In this document: positions 32,183 through 40,397 of the stretch, piece by piece
Layout: each line of letters begins with the position of its first letter
Numbering within the stretch: position 1 is the first letter of the stretch
Origin: Clostridiales bacterium
GTDB taxonomy: Bacteria > Bacillota > Clostridia > Peptostreptococcales > Acidaminobacteraceae
Direction of reading: 5' to 3'
Assembly: GCA_030446305.1 (NCBI GenBank)
Contig: JASUSA010000025.1
Coordinates: forward strand, 1 to 42,454
DNA length: 42,454 nucleotides
Program-made: the position numbers and the translations under genes
Notes under the pieces: model-generated
What the model saw: only the letters and a program-made list of their open reading frames with translations
Told to the model about the DNA's origin: nothing
The model's database searches: none

Positions 32183-32258
32183 TGGTGATCCATCCGCGAC
32201 TCGAACGCGGGACACCCTGATTAAAAGTCAGGTGCTCTACCGACTGAGCTAATGGACC
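32183..32258 (-). tRNA. tRNA-Lys (anticodon TTT)
   Basis: 76 bases with encoded CCA. Acceptor GGTCCAT/ATGGATC, anticodon stem CCTGA/TCAGG, loop CTTTTAA, T-loop GTTCGAGTC. Closely similar to the Lys-CTT gene next to it. Confidence 0.96.
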
Positions 32259-32265
32259 TCAATAC

Positions 32266-32292
32266 AAAAGCCCTTGATGCCAAGGGCTTTTG
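32266..32292. terminator. Hairpin between the two tRNA-Lys genes
   Basis: AAAAGCCCTTG and CAAGGGCTTTT form a perfect 11-bp stem around ATGC. T-runs occur on both strands. It may terminate or help process the tRNA transcript. Confidence 0.7.
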
Positions 32293-32324
32293 ACGGTTGC
32301 TTGATTATCGAACTTTTTATAAAT

Positions 32325-32400
32325 TGGTGATCCATCTGCGACTCGAACGCAGGACCCCCTGATTAAGAGTCAGGTGCTCTACCAACTAAGCTAATGGACC
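32325..32400 (-). tRNA. tRNA-Lys (anticodon CTT)
   Basis: 76 bases with encoded CCA. Acceptor GGTCCAT/ATGGATC, loop CTCTTAA. Reads AAG. Confidence 0.95.
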
Positions 32401-32409
32401 GCAATATAA

Positions 32410-32433
32410 GAGCCCTTGACTATTCAAGGGCTC
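32410..32433. other. Hairpin upstream of tRNA-Lys(CTT)
   Basis: GAGCCCTTG (32410-32418) and CAAGGGCTC (32425-32433) form a 9-bp stem with the same AGCCCTTG sequence as the hairpin at 32266-32292. This suggests that the tRNA-Lys unit and its spacer were duplicated together. Confidence 0.55.
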
Positions 32434-32463
32434 AAAAAAATGATAAAAATCATTGTGAACAAA

Positions 32464-32538
32464 TGGCTGGGGATACAGGATTTGAACCTGTGAATGACGG
32501 AGTCAAAGTCCGTTGCCTTACCGCTTGGCGAATCCCCA
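32464..32538 (-). tRNA. tRNA-Gln (anticodon TTG)
   Basis: 75 bases with encoded CCA. Acceptor TGGGGAT/ATCCCCA, anticodon stem ACGGA/TCCGT with loop CTTTGAC, T-loop GGTTCGAATCC. Confidence 0.95.
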
Positions 32539-32545
32539 AAAGTAA

Positions 32546-32622
32546 TGGGGCGACTGATGGGATTCGAACCCACGTATGCAGGAGCCACAATCCTGAGTCT
32601 TAACCGCTTGACGACAGTCGCC
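32546..32622 (-). tRNA. tRNA-His (anticodon GTG)
   Basis: 77 bases including the extra 5' G (position -1) that pairs with C73, as expected for tRNA-His. Anticodon stem CAGGA/TCCTG, loop TTGTGGC, encoded CCA. Confidence 0.95.
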
Positions 32623-32759
32623 ATATTTCATTCACATATTCACCTTGCAGTGTTTAACCACTGCCGTTGTACCAATGCGTCGCATTTTTCTTGAACCCTA
32701 GAAAAATGTTCAATACCGATACGGTTTGATCAGTGTCCTAGACTAACCATTTTATGAAA

Positions 32760-32836
32760 TGGTCGGGGTGGCAGGATTTGAACCCGCGGCCCTCTGGTCC
32801 CAAACCAGATGCGCTACCAAACTGCGCTACACCCCG
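32760..32836 (-). tRNA. tRNA-Pro (anticodon TGG)
   Basis: 77 bases with encoded CCA. Acceptor CGGGGTG/CACCCCG, anticodon stem TCTGG/CCAGA, loop TTTGGGA, T-loop GGTTCAAATCC. It is separated from tRNA-His by 137 bp in which I see nothing else. Confidence 0.95.
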
Positions 32837-33065
32837 CTGTTCACTGACGAATTTTATTATACATTAAATGGGATAGCGCGTCAACTGTTTTTGCAATAAA
32901 ATAATCGCTAAAAACGAGATTTTATCAGACTTATAGCGGTCTTGACAATATCGTGATTAACAGAAAATTTAGTCTATTTTACTGCCCAATATGTTGCCGC
33001 TGAATGCCACTCATCACATCTTTATCAGCCTGCTATCGCGTTTCATTTTGCACCTGATCAAATGG

Positions 33066-33542
33066 TTAAAGATGAACGTGCGTTGCCACAACACGCCCTC
33101 TGCCAAACTCCATAATGCCCACAGACGCACGAAATCCCGCCCTGGGAATTGCAGCACTGCCAGGATTAAAGAATAAAATGCCCGCTTCACGTTCATTGAC
33201 TGGTATATGTGTATGACCGAAGCAAACAACATCGACATTTTGCTGAACAGCGTAATAGTAAAGGTTCATCAGTGACGATTTCACGCTGTGATGATGACCG
33301 TGGCATAGCAACACGCGTTTGCCGTCGATTTCTCTTATGACCTCTTCCGGTCCGCTCTGATAGAAATCACAATTGCCTTTAATGGCAACCACCGGTCTTC
33401 CAATTTTCAGTTTAAGCTGTTCAACATCTTTGATAAAATCACCTAAATGCCAGATTTCATCAAAGAAATTCAAATTTTCTTCCAGATAATGTGTGACTTT
33501 TGACATGTTGCCATGCGTATCACTGATGATGCAGACCCGCAT
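33066..33542 (-). CDS. Metallophosphoesterase, YfcE/MJ0936 family
   Basis: 158 residues, typical length. Metal motifs are CIISDTHGN (about 4-12), WHLGDF, IKGNCD, CHGHH and GHTH, the full calcineurin-like set. Members are small phosphodiesterases with unclear natural substrates. The gene overlaps the end of rdgB by 23 bp, and its RBS CTGGAGG lies inside rdgB. That arrangement, rph-rdgB-phosphodiesterase, is common in Clostridia. Biochemical role is not known from sequence. Downstream, 32837-33065 shows no gene. Confidence 0.9.
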   Translation of the reverse strand: MRVCIISDTHGNMSKVTHYLEENLNFFDEIWHLGDFIKDVEQLKLKIGRPVVAIKGNCDFYQSGPEEVIREIDGKRVLLCHGHHHSVKSSLMNLYYYAVQQNVDVVCFGHTHIPVNEREAGILFFNPGSAAIPRAGFRASVGIMEFGRGRVVATHVHL

Positions 33543-34281
33543 ATTTTGCCTCCAGTTTCCGCCTCAAAAGCGCCAGTGCGTTCCCACGATGACTCACGGC
33601 ATTCTTTTCACTCATGGTCAGTTCAGCCATCGTCTTTTGAAACGGCGGATAATAGAACAATGGATCATAACCAAAACCGTTTTCACCAACTGGGTGCAAT
33701 TGAATGATCCCTTCAACCGTCCCTCGTGCGGTTATGATCTCACCGTCTTCAAACAGCATGGCAATAACGGAAACAAACCGTGCCGTTCGCTGTGACATTT
33801 CAACACCCTCTAATGCGGTCAGCAATTTGAGGTTATTGGCTTCGTCATTGCCATGTTCACCTGCATAACGTGCGGAGTGAACACCCGGCGCACCGTCCAG
33901 CGCATCCACTTCCAGCCCGGAATCATCTGCGAGCACAACACCGCCAATCTCACGTTGAACCGCTTTAGCCTTAATCACGGCATTGGCTTCAAATGTATCG
34001 CCATCTTCAATAATGTCCATGTGCTCAAGTCCTACATCTTTCAAGGACAATATTTCGTAATCAAAATCCTTAAGCATCGCCTGTATCTCTTGGCGTTTAT
34101 GTGCGTTGCCGGATGCCAGCACAGCTTTATATTTACGACGCCCTTGGTGATCATTCGCTGCTGCTTTAGATTCTGTATTAGATTCTGTATTAGACTTTGC
34201 ATTAGACTTTGTATTAGATTCTATTTTAGCTTCTGCCTTAAATGCTAATTTAGATTTTAAAGCTGCCTTTTTTTCTGCCAT
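33520..34281 (-). CDS. rdgB: dITP/XTP pyrophosphatase (RdgB/HAM1 family) with repeat-built N-terminal extension
   Basis: 253 residues; the family normally has about 200. From residue ~50 the sequence is typical: VLASGNAHKRQEI, VVLADDSGLEVDALDGAPGVHSARYAG, ENGFGYDPLFYYP and MSEKNAVSHRGNAL. The enzyme removes non-canonical purine nucleoside triphosphates such as dITP and XTP. The first ~48 residues are Lys/Ser/Asn/Glu-rich with repeats of the type NTES/NAKS, encoded by tandem 12-bp units (34166-34237). The start at 34281 is backed by AGGGGCGG 6 bp upstream and by its 1-bp distance to the rph stop. No ATG lies between the tail and the catalytic domain, so the extension is likely translated. Confidence 0.93.
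   Translation of the reverse strand: MAEKKAALKSKLAFKAEAKIESNTKSNAKSNTESNTESKAAANDHQGRRKYKAVLASGNAHKRQEIQAMLKDFDYEILSLKDVGLEHMDIIEDGDTFEANAVIKAKAVQREIGGVVLADDSGLEVDALDGAPGVHSARYAGEHGNDEANNLKLLTALEGVEMSQRTARFVSVIAMLFEDGEIITARGTVEGIIQLHPVGENGFGYDPLFYYPPFQKTMAELTMSEKNAVSHRGNALALLRRKLEAKYAGLHHQ
34166..34237. repeat. Tandem 12-bp repeats inside rdgB
   Basis: TTAGATTCTGTA occurs twice (34166-34189), then TTAGACTTTGCA, TTAGACTTTGTA, TTAGATTCTATT and TTAGCTTCTGCC. The period of 12 keeps the reading frame and encodes a four-residue repeat in the protein. Confidence 0.9.
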
Positions 34282-34282
34282 A

Positions 34283-34999
34283 TTATACCGCCCCTGCGAG
34301 CACTGCCTGCTGATATGCGGTTAATGATGCAATTCCCTTTTCGCCAAGCGCAAGGAGTGTCATCAGTTCTTCCTTTGAGTAGGTTGCTTCTTCACCTGTT
34401 CCCTGAACCTCTACAAAACGGCCTTCACCCGTCATAATGAGATTCATGTCAACATCAGCTTTGGAATCTTCAACATAGCACAAATCTAAAAGCGGCTCAC
34501 CGTCCACAATGCCAACGCTAATGGCGGCAACCGATGTGACAATAGGCGATTTCGTCAAAATACCCTCAGCCATCAAACGGCTGACCGCATCGGACAGTGC
34601 AATGTAGGCGCCCGTAATGGACGCTGTTCTCGTCCCGCCATCTGCCTGAATGACATCACAGTCGATCCAAATTGTTCGCTCTCCGAGTGCCTTTAAATCG
34701 ATTATTGCTCTAAGAGACCGACCGATCAGCCTTTGAATCTCCTGACTCCTACCATCAATCCCCTTCGTATTCCGTGATTTTCGAGATTGCGTTGACCCTG
34801 GCAGCATAGCGTATTCAGCTGTTAGCCAGCCGCTTTCTGCACCCTTTAAAAACGATGGTACTCTTTCTTCTACTGTCGCCGTACAAATGACTTTCGTGTC
34901 ACCCATCTCAATCAGCACGGCACCATGTGGATGTTTCACATAATTTCGCGTTATTTTTACCGGTCGATGTGCATCAACTGCTCTACCGTCTATTCTCAT
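34283..34999 (-). CDS. rph: Ribonuclease PH
   Basis: 238 residues, full length. [37 protein letters not shown], the arginine-rich [23 protein letters not shown], and [22 protein letters not shown] are the RNase PH signature. It is a phosphorolytic 3'-5' exonuclease that trims tRNA 3' ends, fitting for a genome neighbourhood with tRNAs. GGAAGGTGA lies before the ATG. It is followed directly by rdgB (1 bp between stop and start). Confidence 0.97.
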   Translation of the reverse strand: MRIDGRAVDAHRPVKITRNYVKHPHGAVLIEMGDTKVICTATVEERVPSFLKGAESGWLTAEYAMLPGSTQSRKSRNTKGIDGRSQEIQRLIGRSLRAIIDLKALGERTIWIDCDVIQADGGTRTASITGAYIALSDAVSRLMAEGILTKSPIVTSVAAISVGIVDGEPLLDLCYVEDSKADVDMNLIMTGEGRFVEVQGTGEEATYSKEELMTLLALGEKGIASLTAYQQAVLAGAV

Positions 35000-35021
35000 T
35001 TAATCACCTTCCATCAATCAA

Positions 35022-35071
35022 GCCGAAAGAACCATCGGCAATTTCATCAAAGCGAATGGTTCTTTTTCGGC
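35022..35071. other. Hairpin between the amidase gene and rph
   Basis: GCCGAAAGAACCAT (35022-35035) pairs imperfectly with ATGGTTCTTTTTCGGC (35056-35071). A T-run (ATTTTTTG) follows on the + strand, but the genes here run on the - strand, where only CTTGATTG follows. It may partly stop amidase transcripts or act in processing; it is not a clear terminator. Confidence 0.45.
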
Positions 35072-35128
35072 ATTTTTTGTTATGCTGCCATTTTTCATTT
35101 TGGCCATTAAGGCAGTAGCATCAACTTG

Positions 35129-37228
35129 CTATTTTAAGAATTTTACAATCCCATCGACAATGGCACCCGCTGCTTTGTCGAGATAGGCTGGATCCATAAG
35201 TTTTGCCTGATCTGATTCATTGCTGATAAAGCCGAGTTCACAAAGAACGGAAGGCATTTTCGTTTCTCTCAGCACAACCAGATTCGGTCTTTGGACAACA
35301 CCGCGGTCAACGGCATTCAAGTCACTCACCAGTTCCTTCTGAATTGCTGTCGCCAACCCTTTGCCGCCTGTCATGCTCTCTGAGTTGCAAAGGACTTCTA
35401 CACCTGTCGCCGCTGTGTTGGTATGCGCGTTGATATGAACACTGACAAATAAATCTGCGTTCAAATCATTGGCAATATCTGCACGATCATAAAGTCCTGG
35501 GTACTCGTCTTTTGACCGCGTCATATAAACTTTAAAACCAAGCTGTTTTAGTTGATTTTCAAGTGACAAGGATGCTTGAAGCGCCAAATCTTTTTCCTTT
35601 GCCAATGTCCCAACCGCACCGGAGTCGTGTCCGCCGTGGCCCGGGTCAATAACGATGAGCGTATCTTTATAATTTGAATTGAGTATCGTATTATTGGTAA
35701 AGGCAAAAATAATATCACTCGAGGTGCTGTTGTCCGCGTACGTTGTATTTTGAATAAGCTGTATGGAAACGACGTACTGGTCGCCAGATCTGGCAATGTT
35801 CACTGCACGGACGATGTTGTCGTCAACAGGGTAGGTGAAATCATTGAGATCTGTTGAATCAACCGGCAGTTTAAGTGTCAGCGTCCTCGTTTTCGAATCA
35901 TAGGTTTTCGTAAAGTCTGCGCCTTCAAAGAGGTGAATACTCATGTTGCTCTTCGCCGTATTCATTCTGACGTAATCAAAATTATTGAGTGGATTCTGAG
36001 CGACGAACACCTTAATATTCGTACCGTCATCTTCTATATAGATATCATCATACGAAACCGTCTCTGTCAGTGCAATGGCAACCCTCGTGATCACGTCCTT
36101 TGATGTATAGAGGTCATCTGTCCCATATTGACTGGTATCGAGCTGACTGTAACCGTAAGATTCAATCTTGCCCTTGTTAATTGGTACAATCGTCGACATG
36201 CCTTCGTCTACTTTCAAAATACTGTTGAAGACATCGACAACTATTTGATCGCCAATGAGATTGATATTGTACGCCGGTCTTTCGCTGGTTTCGATAACAA
36301 CGGTATCTGTGCCATAGGTATTTTCAAGCTGGACATCGTTGACTGTATTGATGAGCTGAATGACCATTTCATGTGTCGCTTCATCATAAAAGACACGATG
36401 GCCGCGCTTTTCATCTAGGTAGACAGTAGCACGCGTCGTTGGCGGGTTGGTGCCATTAAGGCTGATTTCTACGCGGTCAATACCAAAAATCCCATCGCCA
36501 ACGCGATAAGTGCCTACACCATTTTTAAGCATTGAAGGGTCGTCGAGTTCAAATTTCGTATTTTGGAGATCAATCACGATTTTATCCTGCTCACCCACAT
36601 CGCTGCCTGAAATCACAAAAGATGTCGCATCGACTTCGCCGGTTACTTTCATTCGTATCTCGGGGAACTGTTTAAGATAATCAAGGTAAACATCCGTCAG
36701 CGTCTGAACGGGTTTATTAATAGCCACAGTTCTTGTATCGCCAATCCAGTTTACTTCCAGCCCCAATTGTTCACTGATAAATTTAACGGGGACAAACGTC
36801 TTGTTTTGACTGCCATACGCCAGCAGAATTGGCGCAATGCCATCCGGCAGCTTTGTCTTCGTACCGTTTACAGTGGCATAGGCATTGTCAATCTGCATGA
36901 CGATATGCTTGCCTTCTGTGTCAATGGTAATTTCTCTCGTATCCTGCTGCCAGCTTATCTTCGCACCCATTCTGTCGACGATAAAGCTAATGGGAACCAG
37001 TGTGCGCGTATTGCTGCCGCTGGTATATAGAATCCCCGGCACATCGGTAATGACGTCTTCACCGCCCATCATGAGGTTAACCGGCTGATAATTCCCGGTG
37101 ACACCTGTCAGTGGATTGGTCATTGTGACGGTATCCGTTTCGATAAATTTATTGGCAAAGACGATGCCCTGCATGCTCAACATCAAACATAAGACACCGA
37201 TTATAAGGCCTATTTTTTTATATGTCAT
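35129..37228 (-). CDS. N-acetylmuramoyl-L-alanine amidase with copper-amine-oxidase-like and AMIN-like domains
   Basis: 699 residues. A signal peptide (GLIIGVLCLMLSMQGIVFA, about 6-25) is followed by a copper-amine-oxidase N-terminal-like domain (about 60-175; TLVPISFIVDRMGAKISW, KTFVPVKFISEQLGLEVNW) and one or two AMIN-like beta domains (about 190-510) that usually bind the cell wall. A C-terminal Amidase_3 domain (524-699) carries zinc ligands His531 in DPGHGG, Glu545 and His598 in SVHINAH, with Glu664 in CELGF as the catalytic residue. It cleaves the lactyl-peptide bond in peptidoglycan during cell separation or sporulation-related remodelling. AGAGGTGG precedes the ATG. Nine bases separate it from the PurM/HypE-like gene. 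Confidence 0.92.
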   Translation of the reverse strand: MTYKKIGLIIGVLCLMLSMQGIVFANKFIETDTVTMTNPLTGVTGNYQPVNLMMGGEDVITDVPGILYTSGSNTRTLVPISFIVDRMGAKISWQQDTREITIDTEGKHIVMQIDNAYATVNGTKTKLPDGIAPILLAYGSQNKTFVPVKFISEQLGLEVNWIGDTRTVAINKPVQTLTDVYLDYLKQFPEIRMKVTGEVDATSFVISGSDVGEQDKIVIDLQNTKFELDDPSMLKNGVGTYRVGDGIFGIDRVEISLNGTNPPTTRATVYLDEKRGHRVFYDEATHEMVIQLINTVNDVQLENTYGTDTVVIETSERPAYNINLIGDQIVVDVFNSILKVDEGMSTIVPINKGKIESYGYSQLDTSQYGTDDLYTSKDVITRVAIALTETVSYDDIYIEDDGTNIKVFVAQNPLNNFDYVRMNTAKSNMSIHLFEGADFTKTYDSKTRTLTLKLPVDSTDLNDFTYPVDDNIVRAVNIARSGDQYVVSIQLIQNTTYADNSTSSDIIFAFTNNTILNSNYKDTLIVIDPGHGGHDSGAVGTLAKEKDLALQASLSLENQLKQLGFKVYMTRSKDEYPGLYDRADIANDLNADLFVSVHINAHTNTAATGVEVLCNSESMTGGKGLATAIQKELVSDLNAVDRGVVQRPNLVVLRETKMPSVLCELGFISNESDQAKLMDPAYLDKAAGAIVDGIVKFLK

Positions 37229-37237
37229 ATGCCACCT

Positions 37238-38242
37238 CTAATCTAAAACGTCGTAGAGTGCATCACCTTCCGGGGGTGCAATCGGTTCTTTGATTTCTTC
37301 AACTTCAAAATCGCCATAGACCAGCATTTTTTCTTTCGATTCTGTCATAACACCAATTTTGGCATATTCAATGGAATCTGCAATAAATGCCTGTTCGAGT
37401 GCAGGTGCATTATCCGGCGCAATGGTTAGCATCATCGCACCGCTTGCAATGAGTTTGAGCGGATCAATGAGAAAATGATTGCAGATCATCTCCGTTACAG
37501 GGTGAATGGGAATGTGCATTTTTTGGAGTTCACAGCCAAGTCCACTGGCTTCACATATTTCGTAGGCCGCTCCGAGTACACCGCCCTCTGTTACATCATG
37601 CATTGCAGTTGCGCCGCAACGCTTGCCAATAGTCCCTTCTCTGATAACACTTGTACTTGTCAGCAGTTGTTTGGCTTGTTCCAGTTCACTCGACTTCATA
37701 AACGTTTGAAGTTCTTCTCTTTTTTCAACGGCGATGATGCCCGTTCCTTCAAGCCCTGCCCATTTCGTCATATAGATGAAGTCACCCGCCTGAGCGCCTC
37801 CGGTTTTGACAATGCCATCAGGCGTGTTTTTCCCAATAGCCGTGATAGAAACCACGATGCGGTTAACAGCCGATGTACGCTCTGTATGTCCGCCGATAAT
37901 TGCAACGTTATGCGTATTGGCCGTAATTTGTGCATCTCTGATAATGCCCGAGATCACTTCATCTGTCGTCTCCTCCGGACATAATAATGTCAACAGGAGC
38001 GCAACTGCCTGACTCCCGCTAGAGGCAATATCATTAAGGCCGACATTCACAGCCAGTTTACCAATTTCTTCAGCCGTACCCGTAATGGGGTCTGTCGACA
38101 AGACACAAGCCATATCGCCAAATGCAATAGCCGAACAATCTTCACCAATGCTGGCGCCGATAAGAATATCTTCTCTAGAAGTCTGTACAGTCTTTAGTAC
38201 AAGGTCGTTTAGCTTCTCGTTGCTTAATTTCCCTTTGCGCAT
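37238..38242 (-). CDS. AIR-synthase-superfamily (PurM/HypE-like) protein
   Basis: 334 residues. It has the two-domain PurM/SelD/ThiL/HypE fold: IGEDCSAIAFGDMACVLSTDPITG (nucleotide-binding first half), GGHTERTSAVNR, and the glycine-rich HDVTEGGVLGAAYEI that opens the second half. These enzymes use ATP to phosphorylate or activate a carbonyl-type substrate. The C-terminus lacks the Cys that ends true HypE (PRIC), and no hydrogenase, purine or selenium gene is nearby. A specific function is not assignable. It is the first gene before the amidase in a - strand operon; AGAGGTG precedes the ATG. Confidence 0.85.
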   Translation of the reverse strand: MRKGKLSNEKLNDLVLKTVQTSREDILIGASIGEDCSAIAFGDMACVLSTDPITGTAEEIGKLAVNVGLNDIASSGSQAVALLLTLLCPEETTDEVISGIIRDAQITANTHNVAIIGGHTERTSAVNRIVVSITAIGKNTPDGIVKTGGAQAGDFIYMTKWAGLEGTGIIAVEKREELQTFMKSSELEQAKQLLTSTSVIREGTIGKRCGATAMHDVTEGGVLGAAYEICEASGLGCELQKMHIPIHPVTEMICNHFLIDPLKLIASGAMMLTIAPDNAPALEQAFIADSIEYAKIGVMTESKEKMLVYGDFEVEEIKEPIAPPEGDALYDVLD

Positions 38243-38355
38243 CTTTCACCTCTTGTATGTACTTTGTAAATCCGGCGCTGTGCTTCGTCTCTAATGACTA
38301 TAACCACCCGTCATTTACATGTTAGCCATTTTAATTGGTACCTATTTACGCATCT

Positions 38356-38364
38356 ATTATATCA
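38356..38364 (-). promoter_or_regulatory. Extended -10 promoter of the PurM/HypE-like - amidase operon
   Basis: On the - strand TGA-TATAAT (38364-38356); no good -35 box. The leader is about 105 bases. Confidence 0.55.
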
Positions 38365-38433
38365 CAGGCTTTCACAAGTTTTTAGATCGTAACGCGTTTA
38401 TAATATGTTCGTAATTTTTTGGCAAAACAAAAA

Positions 38434-38455
38434 GGGAAGGTCCGAAGACCTTCCC
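38434..38455 (-). terminator. Terminator of the oligopeptide-binding protein gene
   Basis: GGGAAGGTC (38434-38442), loop CGAA, GACCTTCCC (38447-38455). On the - strand it is followed by TTTTTGTTTT, directly after the stop at 38474. Confidence 0.92.
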
Positions 38456-38473
38456 CCTCATATGCAATCGAGA

Positions 38474-40120
38474 TTACTCGATGTATGCAAATCCGAACCA
38501 CCATGTAGAACGTGTGTTCATTTCCCAATCATGAACTTTATCAGCAACCATGATTGTATTTGTGTAGTAGTAGATTGGCAAGTTAATGTATGCTTCTTCT
38601 ACTAATTTACCTGCGTCATAAAGCATATTGAAACGTTCTTGACCTGGTGCAGTTTTAGCATCTTCAAGAAGTTTGTCATAATCTTCGTTGACCCATCTTG
38701 AGTAGTTTGTTGCACCAATGTTAGTTGATGTAAACATGTCAAGGTATGTCATAGGGTCTGAGTAGTCACCAATCCAACCAGCTCTTGCAACTTGGAAGCT
38801 ACCTTGTTTTCTAGTATCTTGGAAAACAGCCCATTCTTGGTTTGTTAAAGAAACGTCGATGTTAAGGTTTTTCTTCCACATTTCTTGGATTGCTTCTGCA
38901 ATGACTTTATGGCCTTCAGAAGTGTTGTACATTAATTCAAGTGTAGGGAAGCCTTCGCCGTTTGGATAACCAGCATCTGCTAATGCTTGCTGTGCTTCTT
39001 CAACAGCAGCAGTTGCTTGAAGACCAACTGTTCCGAGTTTATCACTGAACATATTACCTTCTGCATCATAAGAAGTTGGTGCAACGATATTTAAAGCAGG
39101 AATTTGACCAGCTTTTGTTACAGTATCGCAGATTGCTTGTCTGTCAATTGCAAGCGATAATGCTTTTCTGACATTGACATCATCAAGCGGTGCAGCTTCT
39201 ACATTAAATGCATAGTAGTAAGTACCATCCATTGGTAAGATGTAGAAAGTAGGATCTTCTGCAATCAGTCTAGAAATTTCTTCTGTAGGAACGGTTGCGA
39301 GGACATCCAGCGTGCCGCCTTCGTAAGCTGTTAATGCTGTAGAAGCTTCAACGATCATTACGCCAACGATTCTTTCAAGTTTAACTTTATCAGCTTGCCA
39401 GTATTCAGGATTTGGAACGAGTTCCAATCTGTCGCCACCAACATAAGAATCAAGCATGAAAGGACCATTTACGATTGATTTTGCAGGATCAATTGCCCAT
39501 GCGCCATCAGCACCGGCTTCAACTGATTCTTGTCTTACTGGGAAGAAAGTATAGAATGCAGTTAAACCTAAGAAGTAAGGTGTTGGTGCTTTGAGTGTAA
39601 CTTCAAACGTTTTGTCATCCAGCGCTTGGAAAGTATCAACGTTTGCAGCGTCAAAAATCCATGAGTACTCAGATGCTGTTTCTGGTGCCAATACACGATT
39701 CCAAGCCCACTCAAAATCTTGAGCTGTAACAGCTTTGCCGTCTGACCATTTTGCATCTCTAAGTGTGAATGTATAAACCATACCGTCATCACTTACAGTG
39801 TAGCTTTCAGCCATTGCAGGCTCTAAAGTACCATTGAGTTCACGCATTAAACCTTCAAACATGTTGTTGATTACGTGACCGCCGTCAACCGCTGCATTTA
39901 AGCCTGGGTCGATTGTTTTTGGCTCAGCGCCAATGTTCCAATAAAGAACTTGTTCTGCCGGAGCCTCAGTCGCATCTGGTGTTTCTGTCGCTGGTTCGGT
40001 AGTCTCTGCCGGCGTATTGTCAGCAGGTGCAGCTGGTTCTTCTGTTTTGCTGCCACAACCGATGAACAGGCCTGCTACCATCATTACCACTAATAATAGT
40101 GCTAAACTTCTCTTAAACAA
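38474..40120 (-). CDS. Oligopeptide ABC transporter substrate-binding lipoprotein (OppA type)
   Basis: 548 residues of the SBP_bac_5 family. The signal peptide FKRSLALLLVVMMVAGLFIG ends in lipobox Cys22. A Pro/Glu/Thr/Ala-rich spacer (about 25-56) precedes the fold, which starts LYWNIGAEPKTIDPGLN and continues with MFEGLMRELNG and YTFTLRDAKWSDGKAVTAQDFEWAWNRVL, typical of OppA. It captures peptides at the cell surface for the DppC/D/F-type transporter encoded upstream. The start is TTG at 40120, with GGAGGGG 5-7 bp before it. The in-frame ATG codons upstream overlap that site or would break the signal peptide. It has its own promoter (40336-40364), which suggests higher expression than the ATPases. 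Confidence 0.92.
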   Translation of the reverse strand: MFKRSLALLLVVMMVAGLFIGCGSKTEEPAAPADNTPAETTEPATETPDATEAPAEQVLYWNIGAEPKTIDPGLNAAVDGGHVINNMFEGLMRELNGTLEPAMAESYTVSDDGMVYTFTLRDAKWSDGKAVTAQDFEWAWNRVLAPETASEYSWIFDAANVDTFQALDDKTFEVTLKAPTPYFLGLTAFYTFFPVRQESVEAGADGAWAIDPAKSIVNGPFMLDSYVGGDRLELVPNPEYWQADKVKLERIVGVMIVEASTALTAYEGGTLDVLATVPTEEISRLIAEDPTFYILPMDGTYYYAFNVEAAPLDDVNVRKALSLAIDRQAICDTVTKAGQIPALNIVAPTSYDAEGNMFSDKLGTVGLQATAAVEEAQQALADAGYPNGEGFPTLELMYNTSEGHKVIAEAIQEMWKKNLNIDVSLTNQEWAVFQDTRKQGSFQVARAGWIGDYSDPMTYLDMFTSTNIGATNYSRWVNEDYDKLLEDAKTAPGQERFNMLYDAGKLVEEAYINLPIYYYTNTIMVADKVHDWEMNTRSTWWFGFAYIE

Positions 40121-40217
40121 AATAATCCCCTCCATTTTTTTTGATTTCACAGCTTGCGATGTGTTGCTGAAACGTCGCTTATACCGTGATGTGTCATCAT
40201 GGATCATGATTTATATA

Positions 40218-40234
40218 AACGGCAAAGTGCCGTT
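40218..40234. other. Hairpin in the oppA leader
   Basis: AACGGCA (40218-40224), loop AAG, TGCCGTT (40228-40234). It sits in the ~210-base leader of the oligopeptide-binding protein gene and has no T-run. It may be an mRNA-stability or processing element. Confidence 0.4.
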
Positions 40235-40335
40235 CATACCGTTCATTAATGGTGTCCAAATTGGTCTTTATCTCTCTGCCAATTCGCTTGTAACACAATT
40301 TTAATACAATGGTTAACAATTTTTAACATAACCAT

Positions 40336-40364
40336 ATTATAATACAGAACCCTTTATTTTTCAA
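40336..40364 (-). promoter_or_regulatory. Sigma-A promoter of the oppA-type gene
   Basis: On the - strand TTGAAA (40364-40359), 17-base spacer, TATAAT (40341-40336). It follows the stop of the downstream ATPase gene by about 35 bp. Confidence 0.75.
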
Positions 40365-40397
40365 ATAAAGATGAATTTGCTAATTATTAATTAAATG

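Noticed and set aside
35022..35071. Intrinsic terminator for the amidase gene
   Set aside because: The T-run is on the wrong strand for the genes around it, so it is listed only as a hairpin.
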